A program made the translations under genes and the position numbers. A stretch of DNA of 59,088 nt from Deltaproteobacteria bacterium (GTDB lineage Bacteria; Desulfobacterota; Desulfobacteria; Desulfobacterales; SpSt-501). The stretch spans positions 1-59,088 of the forward strand of contig JACRCN010000086.1 of the NCBI GenBank assembly GCA_016219005.1, written 5' to 3'. Positions within the stretch are counted from its first letter, which is position 1, and the number at the start of each line of letters is the position of its first letter. The notes beneath the pieces are model-generated. The model was not told the DNA's origin. It made no database searches and saw nothing but the letters and a program-made list of their open reading frames with translations. This document shows, piece after piece, positions 36,703 through 44,629 of this stretch.

Positions 36703-37645
36703 TGTCGAACCGCTTGACCTCGCCGGGGTGAAAACCACCTCCATTGCAGGCCGCGTGCGCCGGGTGCATACAGCCGATTTCGCCGCGCCGTGGACCGCGG
36801 GCGGCTCGTTGGCCGCCTTCCTGGAGCGGCTGCCCGGGATCCTGGCCGCCGCGGATCTCAAAACCGTCATGGCCGCCATGGCCGGCGCCGCCCGGCGCCA
36901 AAAGCCGGTCATCTTCGCCATGGGCGCCCACGTGCTCAAAGTCGGCCTCGGCCCGATCGTGATCGACCTGATGCAGCGCGGGGTCATCACCGGGGTCGCC
37001 ATGAACGGGGCCGGCATCCTCCACGACCTCGAACTGGCTATGACCGGCCGCACTTCGGAAGACGTCGGGCCGGCCCTGGAAGACGGCTCCTTCGGGATGG
37101 CCGCGGAGCCAGCGGCCTTCCTCGGCCGCGCGGTCGATCGGGCGCATGCGCGCGGCGAGGGGCTGGGCCGCGCCGTGGGCGCAAGCATCCGGGCCGCGGG
37201 CCTTCCCTTCGAGTCGCGCAGCATCCTGGCCGCCGGGGCGCGCCTCGGCCTACCCGTGACCGTGCATGTGGCCATCGGCACCGACATCATCCACATGCAC
37301 CCCGGGTTCGACGCCGCCAAGACCGGCGCGGCATCCCACCTCGATTTCCGCCTGCTGGCCGGCCAGGTGAGCGGTCTCGAGGGCGGGGTCTTCATCAACG
37401 CCGGCTCCGCGGTCATCCTGCCGGAGGTGTTCCTGAAGGCCGTCAACGTGGCGCGCAACCTGGGGTTCCGGCTCACGACCTTCACCACCGTCAACCTGGA
37501 CTTCATCCGGCACTACCGGCCGATGGTGAACGTGGTCGCCAGACCCACGGCGGGCGGCGGCACTGGCATCAATCTGGTCGGACACCACGAGATCATGCTG
37601 CCGCTGATCGCCGCCGGCGTGATCGAAGCACTGAAAGAAGCTTGA
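36692..37645 (+). CDS. Deoxyhypusine-synthase-like protein of unknown function
   Basis: 317 aa. Blocks VIFAMGAHVLKVGLGPIVID, MNGAGILHDLELAMTG, RTSEDVGPALEDGSFGMA and the C-terminal GGVFINAGSAVILPEVFLKA recall the deoxyhypusine synthase (DHS) fold, which uses NAD and a Lys nucleophile. The DHS signature GSDSGA is missing here, and a Lys occurs in FLKAVN. Bacteria lack eIF5A, so a classical DHS role is unlikely. Overlap with gmhA by 11 bases implies an operon; a sugar- or polyamine-related role is only a guess. Homologues are, as I recall, widespread in delta-proteobacteria. Confidence 0.6.
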   Translation: MKPDVEPLDLAGVKTTSIAGRVRRVHTADFAAPWTAGGSLAAFLERLPGILAAADLKTVMAAMAGAARRQKPVIFAMGAHVLKVGLGPIVIDLMQRGVITGVAMNGAGILHDLELAMTGRTSEDVGPALEDGSFGMAAEPAAFLGRAVDRAHARGEGLGRAVGASIRAAGLPFESRSILAAGARLGLPVTVHVAIGTDIIHMHPGFDAAKTGAASHLDFRLLAGQVSGLEGGVFINAGSAVILPEVFLKAVNVARNLGFRLTTFTTVNLDFIRHYRPMVNVVARPTAGGGTGINLVGHHEIMLPLIAAGVIEALKEA

Positions 37646-37646
37646 T

Positions 37647-37669
37647 GCTGGAAACTGGAAGCTCAAAGC
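37647..37669 (+). repeat. GCTGGAAACTGGAAGCTC-type repeat (pair C left)
   Basis: Directly behind the stop of the DHS-like gene (37645). Inverted partner at 37837-37863. Confidence 0.6.
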
Positions 37670-37733
37670 AACCGATCAAACCCTCTATTTTCCCTTCACC
37701 GCCTTTGAGATCGCTCTGCGAGCCGGATCGGTA

Positions 37734-37762
37734 TTGACAAATCGTTGTTTTTTGCATTTAAG
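37734..37762 (+). promoter_or_regulatory. Sigma-70-like promoter of the hemC unit
   Basis: TTGACA (37734-37739), 17-base spacer and TTTAAG (37757-37762), in the AT-rich interval between the two repeat copies and about 115 bases before the zinc-ribbon ATG. The -10 box is weak. Confidence 0.4.
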
Positions 37763-37836
37763 CCTTTATCTTGACCTTGTGGTCAGCGACATTTGGCGCC
37801 ATCATTCATTTTTTTGCTTCTGTCAGCCCTTTTTGA

Positions 37837-37863
37837 TTCCAGCTTCGAGCTTCAAGCTTGCAG
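37837..37863 (-). repeat. GCTTGAAGCTCGAAGC-type repeat (pair C right, inverted)
   Basis: TTCCAGCTTCGAGC followed by TTCAAGCTTGCAG, the reverse complement of the motif type at 37647-37669, ending 21 bases before the next ATG. Confidence 0.65.
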
Positions 37864-37884
37864 CCGTTAAGGAGATCCTTGAAT

Positions 37885-38109
37885 ATGCCCATCTACGAGT
37901 ACCATTGTGAGAATTGCGACCAGACCTTCGAGTGTCTGGTCATCGGCTCTGCCAAGCCGGAGTGCACGGCCTGCAACAGCAAGAAGGTGCGCAAGCTCAT
38001 GTCCGCCTGCGGGTTCGTCAGCAAGGGCGGCGGTCAGACCGTCAGGCAGGCGGCCGGATCGTCCTGCGGCAGCTGCCACGCATCCAGCTGCGGCGGATGC
38101 AAGCACTGA
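37885..38109 (+). CDS. FmdB-type zinc-ribbon protein with Cys-rich tail
   Basis: 74 aa. The N-terminal MPIYEYHCENCDQTFECL and the later CTACNSKKVRKL form the FmdB/CxxC_CxxC zinc ribbon. The C-terminus carries a second Cys cluster SSCGSCHASSCGGCKH. Members are putative regulatory or metal-handling proteins of unknown function. AAGGAG lies 9 bases before the ATG. The stop overlaps the hemC start by one base (TGATG), implying coupling to hemC. Confidence 0.8.
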   Translation: MPIYEYHCENCDQTFECLVIGSAKPECTACNSKKVRKLMSACGFVSKGGGQTVRQAAGSSCGSCHASSCGGCKH

Positions 38110-39041
38110 TGGCCCGACCGGTCACCATCGGAACCCGCGGCAGCAAGCTTGCACTGTGGCAGGCCGAGTGGGCCCGCTCTGCGCTGCTGGCGCGCTTCCC
38201 CGGGATGTCCGTCGAGCTCGCGGTCATCAAGACCCAGGGCGACAAGATCCTCGACGTGCCGCTTGCCCAGGTGGGCGGCAAGGGTCTTTTCGTGAAGGAG
38301 ATCGAAGAGGCCCTGCGGGACGGGCGCGTGGACATAGCGGTCCACAGCATGAAGGACATGCCCGCGGACATCCTCGAGGGGCTTGCCGTCGGAGCCGTCC
38401 CCGAGCGCGAAATCTCCGCGGATGTGCTGATCTCCCGTGGCGGAGAGCGCCTGGCGGAACTTGCAACCGGCAGCGTCATCGGCACCAGCAGCCTGCGGCG
38501 GGGGGCACAGCTGCGCCATGCGCGACCGGACCTGCGGATCGAGCCGCTGCGCGGAAACCTGGACACCCGGCTGCGCAAGCTGGAGACCGGGGGCTTATCG
38601 GCCGTGGTCCTGGCCGCCGCCGGCGTCCGGCGGCTCGGCCTGGAAGACCGCATCACCGAGATCCTGGGCCCCGACCTGATGCTGCCTGCCGTGGGCCAAG
38701 GGGCGCTGTGCATCGAGATCCGCGCAAACGACCCGCGCATCGGTCCTCTGGTGGCCGGTCTCAACCATCCGGACACCCATGCGGCGGTCGCGGGCGAGCG
38801 CTCCTTTCTTCGCCGCCTGGGGGGAAGCTGCCAGGTGCCGATCGCCGGTTACGGCCGCGTGGAAGGGCGCCGGTTCGACCTGACCGGCCTAGTCGCCGCG
38901 GTCGACGGCAGCGCCCTCATCCGGCACCACCTGAGCGGACCGGTGCAAGACGCCGCCGCACTGGGGGTCGAACTGGCCGAAGTGCTCCTGGCCCGGGGAG
39001 CCGACATCATCCTGCAAAAACTCACATCGACGGCACGGTGA
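38109..39041 (+). CDS. hemC: Porphobilinogen deaminase (hydroxymethylbilane synthase)
   Basis: Polymerises four porphobilinogens to hydroxymethylbilane. Visible: TIGTRGSKLALWQAE at the N-terminus, VHSMKDMP (catalytic Asp), GTSSLRRGAQ, RGNLDTRLRKL and GQGALCIEIR. The dipyrromethane cofactor Cys lies in GSCQVPIAGY. 310 aa is standard. It precedes cobA-hemD by 1 base, forming a compact tetrapyrrole unit. Confidence 0.97.
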   Translation: MARPVTIGTRGSKLALWQAEWARSALLARFPGMSVELAVIKTQGDKILDVPLAQVGGKGLFVKEIEEALRDGRVDIAVHSMKDMPADILEGLAVGAVPEREISADVLISRGGERLAELATGSVIGTSSLRRGAQLRHARPDLRIEPLRGNLDTRLRKLETGGLSAVVLAAAGVRRLGLEDRITEILGPDLMLPAVGQGALCIEIRANDPRIGPLVAGLNHPDTHAAVAGERSFLRRLGGSCQVPIAGYGRVEGRRFDLTGLVAAVDGSALIRHHLSGPVQDAAALGVELAEVLLARGADIILQKLTSTAR

Positions 39042-39042
39042 T

Positions 39043-40584
39043 ATGAAAACGCCCATCGTCTATCTTGTGGGGGCCGGCCCCGGGGACCCCGGGTTGATCA
39101 CCGTCAAGGGCCGGGAATGCATCGCCCGCGCCGATGTCGTCATCTACGATTACCTGGCCGCGCCGGCGCTCCTCCGGCACGCGTCACCGGGGGCCGAGCT
39201 CGTCTATGTCGGCAAGCAGGGCGGCGACCACACCCTGCCCCAGGACGGGATCAACGCCCTGATCGTGGCCAAGGCCCGGGAGAACAAGACGGTCACCCGG
39301 CTGAAAGGGGGGGATCCGTTCGTATTCGGCCGCGGCGGCGAAGAGGCCGAAGTGCTGGTGGAGGCCGGCATCCCCTTCGAAATCGTGCCCGGCGTCACTT
39401 CGGCCGTTGCGGCGCCGGCCTACGCGGGCATCCCCCTCAGCCACCGCAAGATGACCTCCACCATTGCCTTCGTCACCGGCCACGAAGACCCGACCAAGGA
39501 TCAGACCGGTATCGACTGGCCTGCCCTCGCGCGGGGCATCGGGACACTCGTCTTCTTCATGGGGGTGAAGAACCTCGCGAACATCGTGGCCGAGCTCGTC
39601 GCCAACGGACGCTCCCCGCAAACACCGGTCGCCCTGGTGCGCCGGGGCACGACCCCGGAGCAGGTCACGGTGAGTGGCCGACTCGACGATATCGTCGCAA
39701 AGGTCAAACACGCCCGCCTCAAATCGCCGGCCGTCATCGTAGTGGGCGAAGTAGTGGGCTTGCGCGAAAAACTGAAATGGTTCGAGAACCGGCCCCTGCT
39801 GGGCCAGCGGGTCGTCGTCACCCGCTCCCGGGCGCAGGCGAGCGACCTGGTCCAGGCGTTGGAGGAATTGGGCGCCGAATGCCTGGAGTGCCCCACCATC
39901 CAGGTTGTGCCGCCCGACGACTCCGCACCCCTCGACCGGGCCATCGCGGATCTATCCGCCTTCGACTGGATCGTCTTCACCAGCGTCAACGGGGTGAACG
40001 GCTTCTTCGAGCACCTGTTCGGCGCCAGCAAGGATGTGCGCGCCCTCGGCCGCCTGCGCACCGCGGCCATCGGGCCGGCCACGGCCGAGCGGCTGAAGTC
40101 CTTCGGCCTGTTAAGCGACATCGTCCCGGAAAGCTACCGGGCCGAATCGATCGTCGCCGCTTTCCGCAAGGAAGAAATCCGCGGCCGGCAGATCCTGCTG
40201 CCGCGCGCCCAGGAGGCGCGGCAGATCCTGCCCGTAGAGCTGACGGCCATGGGGGCCGTCGTCCGGGAGGTGCCGGCCTACAAGACCCGCCCGGCCGCGG
40301 CGGCTGACCTTGATGCCCTGGTGCGGCGCCTGGAGGCAAAGTCCATCGATCTCGTGACCTTCACCAGCTCATCGACGGCGAAAAACTTCAAAGCCCTGCT
40401 GCCGCCGGGCCGATTCCAGGAGCTCGCGGCCGGCGTCCCCACCGCCTGCATCGGGCCGGTCACCGCCGACACCGCCCGGCAGCTCGGGTTCGACGTGCGC
40501 ATCGTCGCCGAGGAATACACGATTCCGGGGCTGTGCACCGCCATTCTCGACCATTACCGCGGCCGCCGCGGCACACCCCCATGA
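39043..40584 (+). CDS. Fused uroporphyrinogen-III C-methyltransferase / uroporphyrinogen-III synthase
   Basis: 513 aa with two domains. Residues about 1-245 are a CobA/SUMT methyltransferase (LVGAGPGDPGLITVKG, YDYL, RLKGGDPFVFGRGGEE, FFMGVKN) that makes precorrin-2. Residues about 255-510 are HemD, which closes hydroxymethylbilane to uroporphyrinogen III (VVVTRSRAQASDL, VFTSVNGV, VTFTSSSTAKNF). The cobA-hemD fusion next to hemC is common in delta-proteobacteria and Firmicutes and channels flux toward siroheme, cobalamin and alternative heme. Confidence 0.95.
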   Translation: MKTPIVYLVGAGPGDPGLITVKGRECIARADVVIYDYLAAPALLRHASPGAELVYVGKQGGDHTLPQDGINALIVAKARENKTVTRLKGGDPFVFGRGGEEAEVLVEAGIPFEIVPGVTSAVAAPAYAGIPLSHRKMTSTIAFVTGHEDPTKDQTGIDWPALARGIGTLVFFMGVKNLANIVAELVANGRSPQTPVALVRRGTTPEQVTVSGRLDDIVAKVKHARLKSPAVIVVGEVVGLREKLKWFENRPLLGQRVVVTRSRAQASDLVQALEELGAECLECPTIQVVPPDDSAPLDRAIADLSAFDWIVFTSVNGVNGFFEHLFGASKDVRALGRLRTAAIGPATAERLKSFGLLSDIVPESYRAESIVAAFRKEEIRGRQILLPRAQEARQILPVELTAMGAVVREVPAYKTRPAAAADLDALVRRLEAKSIDLVTFTSSSTAKNFKALLPPGRFQELAAGVPTACIGPVTADTARQLGFDVRIVAEEYTIPGLCTAILDHYRGRRGTPP

Positions 40585-40670
40585 CGCGGCAGCACCTCTT
40601 GAATTCAAGCAGAAACTATAGTAGAGACGACGGGTAAGCGAGGTCATCACATTCCAGCGCGAGGCATACC

Positions 40671-41003
40671 ATGAAACTCGATCATGAAGAAAAGAACGGG
40701 GTCGTTTGCGTGAGGATCGCGGGGCGCCTGGACGCGGATTCTGCGGCGCAAGCCGAAACAACGATCAAGGGGCTTCTCAAAGAAGGCAAATCCCGGATGG
40801 TTTTTGACCTCGGCCAGATGGATTATATCAGCAGCGCCGGCCTCCGGGTCATCCTGATGACCGTCAAGGAGCTGCAGAGCAGAAAGGGAAAAGTGGTTCT
40901 GAGCGCGCTGACTCCCTATGTGCGTGAAATATTCGACGTGAGCAATTTCTCATCCATCATCCCGATCACCGACACCGTCGAGGCAGGGTTTCAGAAGGTT
41001 TAG
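40671..41003 (+). CDS. STAS-domain protein (anti-sigma factor antagonist type)
   Basis: 110 aa, one STAS domain. The phosphorylatable Ser motif appears in MDYISSAGLRVILM, and GRLDADSAAQAE is the usual first helix. It resembles SpoIIAA/RsbV-like proteins that bind anti-sigma factors when dephosphorylated. No kinase or sigma gene is adjacent. GAGG precedes the ATG. The 86 bases upstream contain a perfect palindrome CTTGAATTCAAG at 40598-40609. Confidence 0.85.
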   Translation: MKLDHEEKNGVVCVRIAGRLDADSAAQAETTIKGLLKEGKSRMVFDLGQMDYISSAGLRVILMTVKELQSRKGKVVLSALTPYVREIFDVSNFSSIIPITDTVEAGFQKV

Positions 41004-41152
41004 CCGATCCCGCCCCCCTGCACACAACCGATTTGGACTGAAGCCACCCCGGTTCGCCGGCGAGGCGTTCACGGGCGTTTCCGACGCCTGCCAGTCCCCT
41101 CCCCGCCCGGCCGGCCAAGCCGTACCGGCATGCGGGCGCTGGTGGAAAACCC

Positions 41153-42154
41153 ATGGCTGAATCTGCGCCGACCCGACTGATTGACCCCTGCAACCGCCAC
41201 CTGAACTATCTGCGTGTCTCCATCACGGACCGCTGCAACCTGAGGTGCATGTACTGCCTGCCCCAGGAGTCGCTTCCGCGCCTTTCCCACGACGACATCC
41301 TGCGCTACGAGGAAGTCCTGCGCATCGTCCGCGTGGCGGTCGGGCTGGGGATCACCAAGGTCCGGGTCACGGGCGGCGAGCCCCTGGTCCGCAACGGGGT
41401 CTACGAGTTCCTCCTGCAGTTGTCCGTCGTGCCCGGGTTGATCGACATCTCCCTCACCACCAACGGCGTCCTGCTGAAGGACAACCTCCACCGCCTCCAG
41501 GCGGCCGGCATCGCGCGCCTCAACATCAGCATCGACACGCTCCAGCCCGAGCGCTATCGGGCCATCACGGGCACCGACGTCTTCGATCGGGTCTGGGATG
41601 GGATACGCGCCGCGGAAGCCTTGGGTTTCCACCCGATCAAATTGAACGCCGTGGCGCTCAAGGGGGTCAACGACGACGAGCTGGTGGACCTGGCGCGCCT
41701 GTCCTTCGAACACCCCTACCATGTGCGGTTCATCGAATTCATGCCGATCGGCAAGTCCCGGTGGGCCGGACGCCCCCCGCTGCTGGTACCCGAGATCCAG
41801 GAGCGGCTGCGTGTTCTCGGCGAACTGACGCCCGTGCCGCGTTCGGAGCACGACGGTCCGGCCCAGCGCTTCCGCTTCAAGGGCGCCCGGGGCGAGATCG
41901 GTTTCATCCCGGCCATCAGCCGCCATTTCTGCGACCGCTGCAACCGCCTGCGCCTGACGGCCAGCGGCCAGCTCCGACCCTGCCTGCTGTCCGACCTCCA
42001 GGAGGACCTCCGGGGGCCATTGCGCCGCGGGTGCGAGGATGCGGAGCTGGCGGAAATTTTTTTGAGAACCACCCGACACAAGCCCTCGGAGCATAGCCTG
42101 GCCGGCGGCGAGCCGGCGCACACCTGCTGCCAGATGCGTTCGATCGGAGGCTGA
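41153..42154 (+). CDS. moaA: GTP 3',8-cyclase MoaA
   Basis: Radical SAM enzyme that starts molybdenum cofactor synthesis. The SAM cluster Cys residues are C28, C32 and C35 in RCNLRCMYC. The second cluster is in HFCDRCNRLRL with CLLS following. VTGGEPLVR, ISLTTNG and a C-terminal Gly-Gly (RSIGG) are all present. 333 aa. Moco supports formate dehydrogenases and other oxidoreductases, some of which are selenoproteins. The stop overlaps the start of an inverted-repeat element. Confidence 0.95.
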   Translation: MAESAPTRLIDPCNRHLNYLRVSITDRCNLRCMYCLPQESLPRLSHDDILRYEEVLRIVRVAVGLGITKVRVTGGEPLVRNGVYEFLLQLSVVPGLIDISLTTNGVLLKDNLHRLQAAGIARLNISIDTLQPERYRAITGTDVFDRVWDGIRAAEALGFHPIKLNAVALKGVNDDELVDLARLSFEHPYHVRFIEFMPIGKSRWAGRPPLLVPEIQERLRVLGELTPVPRSEHDGPAQRFRFKGARGEIGFIPAISRHFCDRCNRLRLTASGQLRPCLLSDLQEDLRGPLRRGCEDAELAEIFLRTTRHKPSEHSLAGGEPAHTCCQMRSIGG

Positions 42155-42276
42155 TAGGCGCGTCATGAGGCCAATCTCTGCGTTACGCTTCACCCGCTCT
42201 CGCGGCTACGTACGATGGGTACGTCTCGTAAGGCGGAGCTTGCGCGCCTTGATCTTGGCCTCGTTGCGCGCCTATC
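42153..42276. repeat. 124-base element with 22-bp imperfect terminal inverted repeats
   Basis: Left end GATAGGCGCG-TCATGAGGCCAA (42153-42174) and right end TTGGCCTCGTTGCGCGCCTATC (42255-42276) are nearly exact reverse complements (about 19 of 22). A central part, ACGTACGATGGGTACGT, is itself partly palindromic. The element lies between moaA and the adenosine kinase gene and begins within the moaA stop codon. It looks like a REP/MITE-type repeat; a transcript would fold strongly. Confidence 0.65.
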
Positions 42277-42353
42277 CGGCATCCGGCCAAATGACGCTTA
42301 TAGCCAAATGAATTTTACTTGAACCCTTGAACCCTTAACTTGTAGGAGAAAAG

Positions 42354-42836
42354 ATGGACTTAAAGATCGTAAAAATCGAAAACCCGCACCAGTTGAACCT
42401 GATCCTGGGCCAGTCCCACTTCATCAAGACCGTCGAGGACATGCACGAAGCCATCGTTGCCACGGTCCCCGGCGCCAAGTTCGGGCTAGCCTTCTGCGAG
42501 GCCTCCGACGTCTGTCTGGTGCGTCACAGCGGAACCGACCCGGAGCTGCTTGAACTGGCGAAAAAAAACGCCTTTGCCCTCGCCGCCGGCCACAGTTTTA
42601 TCGTGTTCATGCGGGACATGTACCCGATCAACGTGTTGAATACCATCAAGAACCTTCCGGAGGTGTGCCGCATTTTCTGTGCCACCGCAAACCCGGTGGA
42701 GGTTATTATCGGCGAAACCGGGCAGGGCCGGGGGATACTCGGCGTCATTGACGGCTTCAAATCGAAAGGCATCGAAACCGATGCCGACATCCAGAAGCGC
42801 AAGGAGCTGCTGCGCATGATCGGCTACAAACATTGA
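42354..42836 (+). CDS. Adenosine-specific kinase family protein (PF04008-like)
   Basis: 160 aa cytosolic protein. The archaeal/bacterial adenosine-specific kinase family is recognised from NLILGQSHFIKTVEDMHEA, FGLAFCEASD, RHSGTDPEL and ETGQGRGILGVIDG. A Pyrobaculum member binds adenosine; the catalytic role is poorly known. An AGGAG site lies 7 bases before the ATG. Monocistronic. Confidence 0.85.
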   Translation: MDLKIVKIENPHQLNLILGQSHFIKTVEDMHEAIVATVPGAKFGLAFCEASDVCLVRHSGTDPELLELAKKNAFALAAGHSFIVFMRDMYPINVLNTIKNLPEVCRIFCATANPVEVIIGETGQGRGILGVIDGFKSKGIETDADIQKRKELLRMIGYKH

Positions 42837-42962
42837 CGGCAGCACCCTGAAGCCCATTTCCGCGATGCGCGGGCGCGCCGTCGGAGGGCCGCGGGACTTA
42901 AGCCTGAAGCGCGGGCGCGGCAAGCCTTATGCCCGGGGCTTAACGTTCTGCAGAAGGACAAA

Positions 42963-43235
42963 CTACTCGTCTGCCTTGACGCTCAATCTCTTGGGAAAAA
43001 TATGGACCTCGCCGGCCATCGGGCTGAAAATCTTCAGACTGGTAGTCTCGTTTGCCTCGTAGTTAACGCTCCACACCTGGCCGGTATGGGTATCCATAAC
43101 AACAATCTGTTCATCGTCATAGCTGACAGGCGCGTATCTGTCGTGTTTGCCCATCACGTCAAAAATCACAAAGGACATCGTAAACAACCCTGCTGCAATC
43201 AGAAATAGAGCCACCGTCTTGAGATGCTCCCCCAT
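42963..43235 (-). CDS. Small membrane-anchored protein of unknown function
   Basis: 90 aa. One N-terminal hydrophobic segment (about residues 7-27) is followed by a hydrophilic domain with DDEQIVVMDTHTGQVWSV and ending in charged residues. No family is recognised. AAGGAGG lies 8 bases before the ATG, so it is probably translated. It opens the accessory patch. Confidence 0.65.
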   Translation of the reverse strand: MGEHLKTVALFLIAAGLFTMSFVIFDVMGKHDRYAPVSYDDEQIVVMDTHTGQVWSVNYEANETTSLKIFSPMAGEVHIFPKRLSVKADE

Positions 43236-43267
43236 TTCAGACCCCTCCTTGTGAATAAACCAACATC

Positions 43268-43296
43268 TTGTTTAATTAGCAAATACGCGATAAAAT
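43268..43296 (+). promoter_or_regulatory. Sigma-70-like promoter of the phage-like small gene
   Basis: TTGTTT (43268-43273), a 17-base spacer and TAAAAT (43291-43296), 37 bases before the ATG at 43333. Confidence 0.5.
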
Positions 43297-43332
43297 CCTT
43301 CCAAAAATATCAACCAGGAAGGATCATGCTGC

Positions 43333-43635
43333 ATGAGTCGTTATACACCCGGACCCTGGATCGCTAAAGAAGAGAATGGAACCTACGGCGTCTTTTCTGA
43401 TGACGATTCTCTTTTGGCCATCACCCTATCCGAGGACATACAAGACAAGGATGCCGCGAAAGCGAATGCCCACCTGATGGCGGCCGCCCCTCGGCTCCTG
43501 GATGTCATCAAACAAATTAAGGAACACCTGGATAACAACATGATCGTCACTGCGGATGGCTTTAAGATCAATGACAGCCATCTGCGCGAATCCATTATCG
43601 ACGCCATTTTAAAAGCGGAAGGGTATCGGGCATGA
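43333..43635 (+). CDS. Phage-like small protein
   Basis: 100 aa. The N-terminal YTPGPWIAKEE and the central ANAHLMAAAPRLLDVI are typical of a family of short proteins found in phages and prophages (A-N-A-x-L-x-A-A-A-P-x-L-L). Function unknown. A weak GGAAGG site precedes the ATG. Its presence suggests a prophage remnant, but no other phage gene is close. Confidence 0.7.
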   Translation: MSRYTPGPWIAKEENGTYGVFSDDDSLLAITLSEDIQDKDAAKANAHLMAAAPRLLDVIKQIKEHLDNNMIVTADGFKINDSHLRESIIDAILKAEGYRA

Positions 43636-43648
43636 ACACTGCACCGTG

Positions 43649-43924
43649 TCACTCCTGATTGCTGTCTTCATCTCTCAGTTTCAATATATCGTTCAGAATA
43701 TCCCCTCGCTGTTTGCCGTCGAAAGGGCCATCGTACTCCGGGAATTTTTCACACAGCCCTTTCAGCCGCATTGATGCTACAGCCTCCGAGAGATCCTTGA
43801 CACATTCGGAAAAACCCTTGGACAACCCGCGATGATAATCGTCCCTGCTGATCTGATCCTGAAACTCACGCTCTTCGTTCCATCCTGCAATCAAATTTTC
43901 AAGTCGATCGCATACCCAGCACAT
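43649..43924 (-). CDS. Hypothetical protein, charged, 91 residues
   Basis: 91 aa, highly charged and largely helical, with a CVC-like N-terminus (MCWVCDRLENL). No family is recognised. GGAGG lies about 7 bases before the ATG. It is convergent with the phage-like gene, overlapping its 3' region closely. Confidence 0.5.
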   Translation of the reverse strand: MCWVCDRLENLIAGWNEEREFQDQISRDDYHRGLSKGFSECVKDLSEAVASMRLKGLCEKFPEYDGPFDGKQRGDILNDILKLRDEDSNQE

Positions 43925-44068
43925 CCGGCTGCCTCCAGCCTATCTTGTTGTGATTGTATGTCCCGCTCCACACAGAATTTTCCACTTCATCCGGCACCCC
44001 CTTGATTCTGGGATGGAAAAAGCCGGCCATGGCCGGTATGCTCAGACGATAGCACAAAAGGGGGGCTC

Positions 44069-44389
44069 ATGGGACTGGGAATGAGTATATTCATTGTTAA
44101 AGATGACGGTTCGTTGGAACGCCTGCCGGCGGGAAGTTATAACCGGCTCCTGCAGCGTGACTCAAACGAGCGGTTGCGGCGATATGCCGGCAAGCGGGTC
44201 CGGTGTGCTGTAGTGATCGTGGAATCTATTGAACGTAAACCTGCCGCAATTGTCAAGAGTCAATACGCCTGCCTTTCATTTGATTCTGAGGGCCGGCTGC
44301 TGATGGAAAGGGATGAAATTGAGGCCCGGTTGGCAATGGAGACGGTTATTCCCGGCAACGATAAGCATGTGGTCGATGCAATAAAATAA
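44069..44389 (+). CDS. Hypothetical protein with a decayed duplicate 2 kb downstream
   Basis: 106 aa, cytosolic. No known motif; the N-terminus FIVKDDGSLERLPAGSYN and a Lys/Arg-rich middle are its features. The clear GGGGGG-type site lies just before the ATG. About 130 bases of it (44088-44217) are repeated with roughly 85 percent identity at 46041-46170, where the frame is broken. This intact copy is likely the functional one. Confidence 0.6.
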   Translation: MGLGMSIFIVKDDGSLERLPAGSYNRLLQRDSNERLRRYAGKRVRCAVVIVESIERKPAAIVKSQYACLSFDSEGRLLMERDEIEARLAMETVIPGNDKHVVDAIK

Positions 44390-44629
44390 GGCTTGGTCAA
44401 ATCGAACATCTTAATGCAATCGACATCTTGAAATATTTATTGCTATTGTCAAATGAATTCCGATTTGTGACATCTGACATATCACCGGGCGATTTTTTCT
44501 GAGATAAATTCAATCTATCCCAAAGCTCTATTGACCAAAAAAGTCTGTCGACCTATACCAAATCCCCAAGTTCCCAAATCGGCACTACCGCGGCGGTATT
44601 TCCGTTTATTTTCAATGCAGGAGAGTGCA

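Noticed and set aside
40598-40609. Palindrome CTTGAATTCAAG as a dedicated operator
   Set aside because: A 12-base palindrome can occur by chance; no promoter of right spacing overlaps it.
41004-41152. Possible molybdenum-cofactor riboswitch upstream of moaA
   Set aside because: GC-rich hairpins are present but I could not match the conserved Moco RNA motif by eye.
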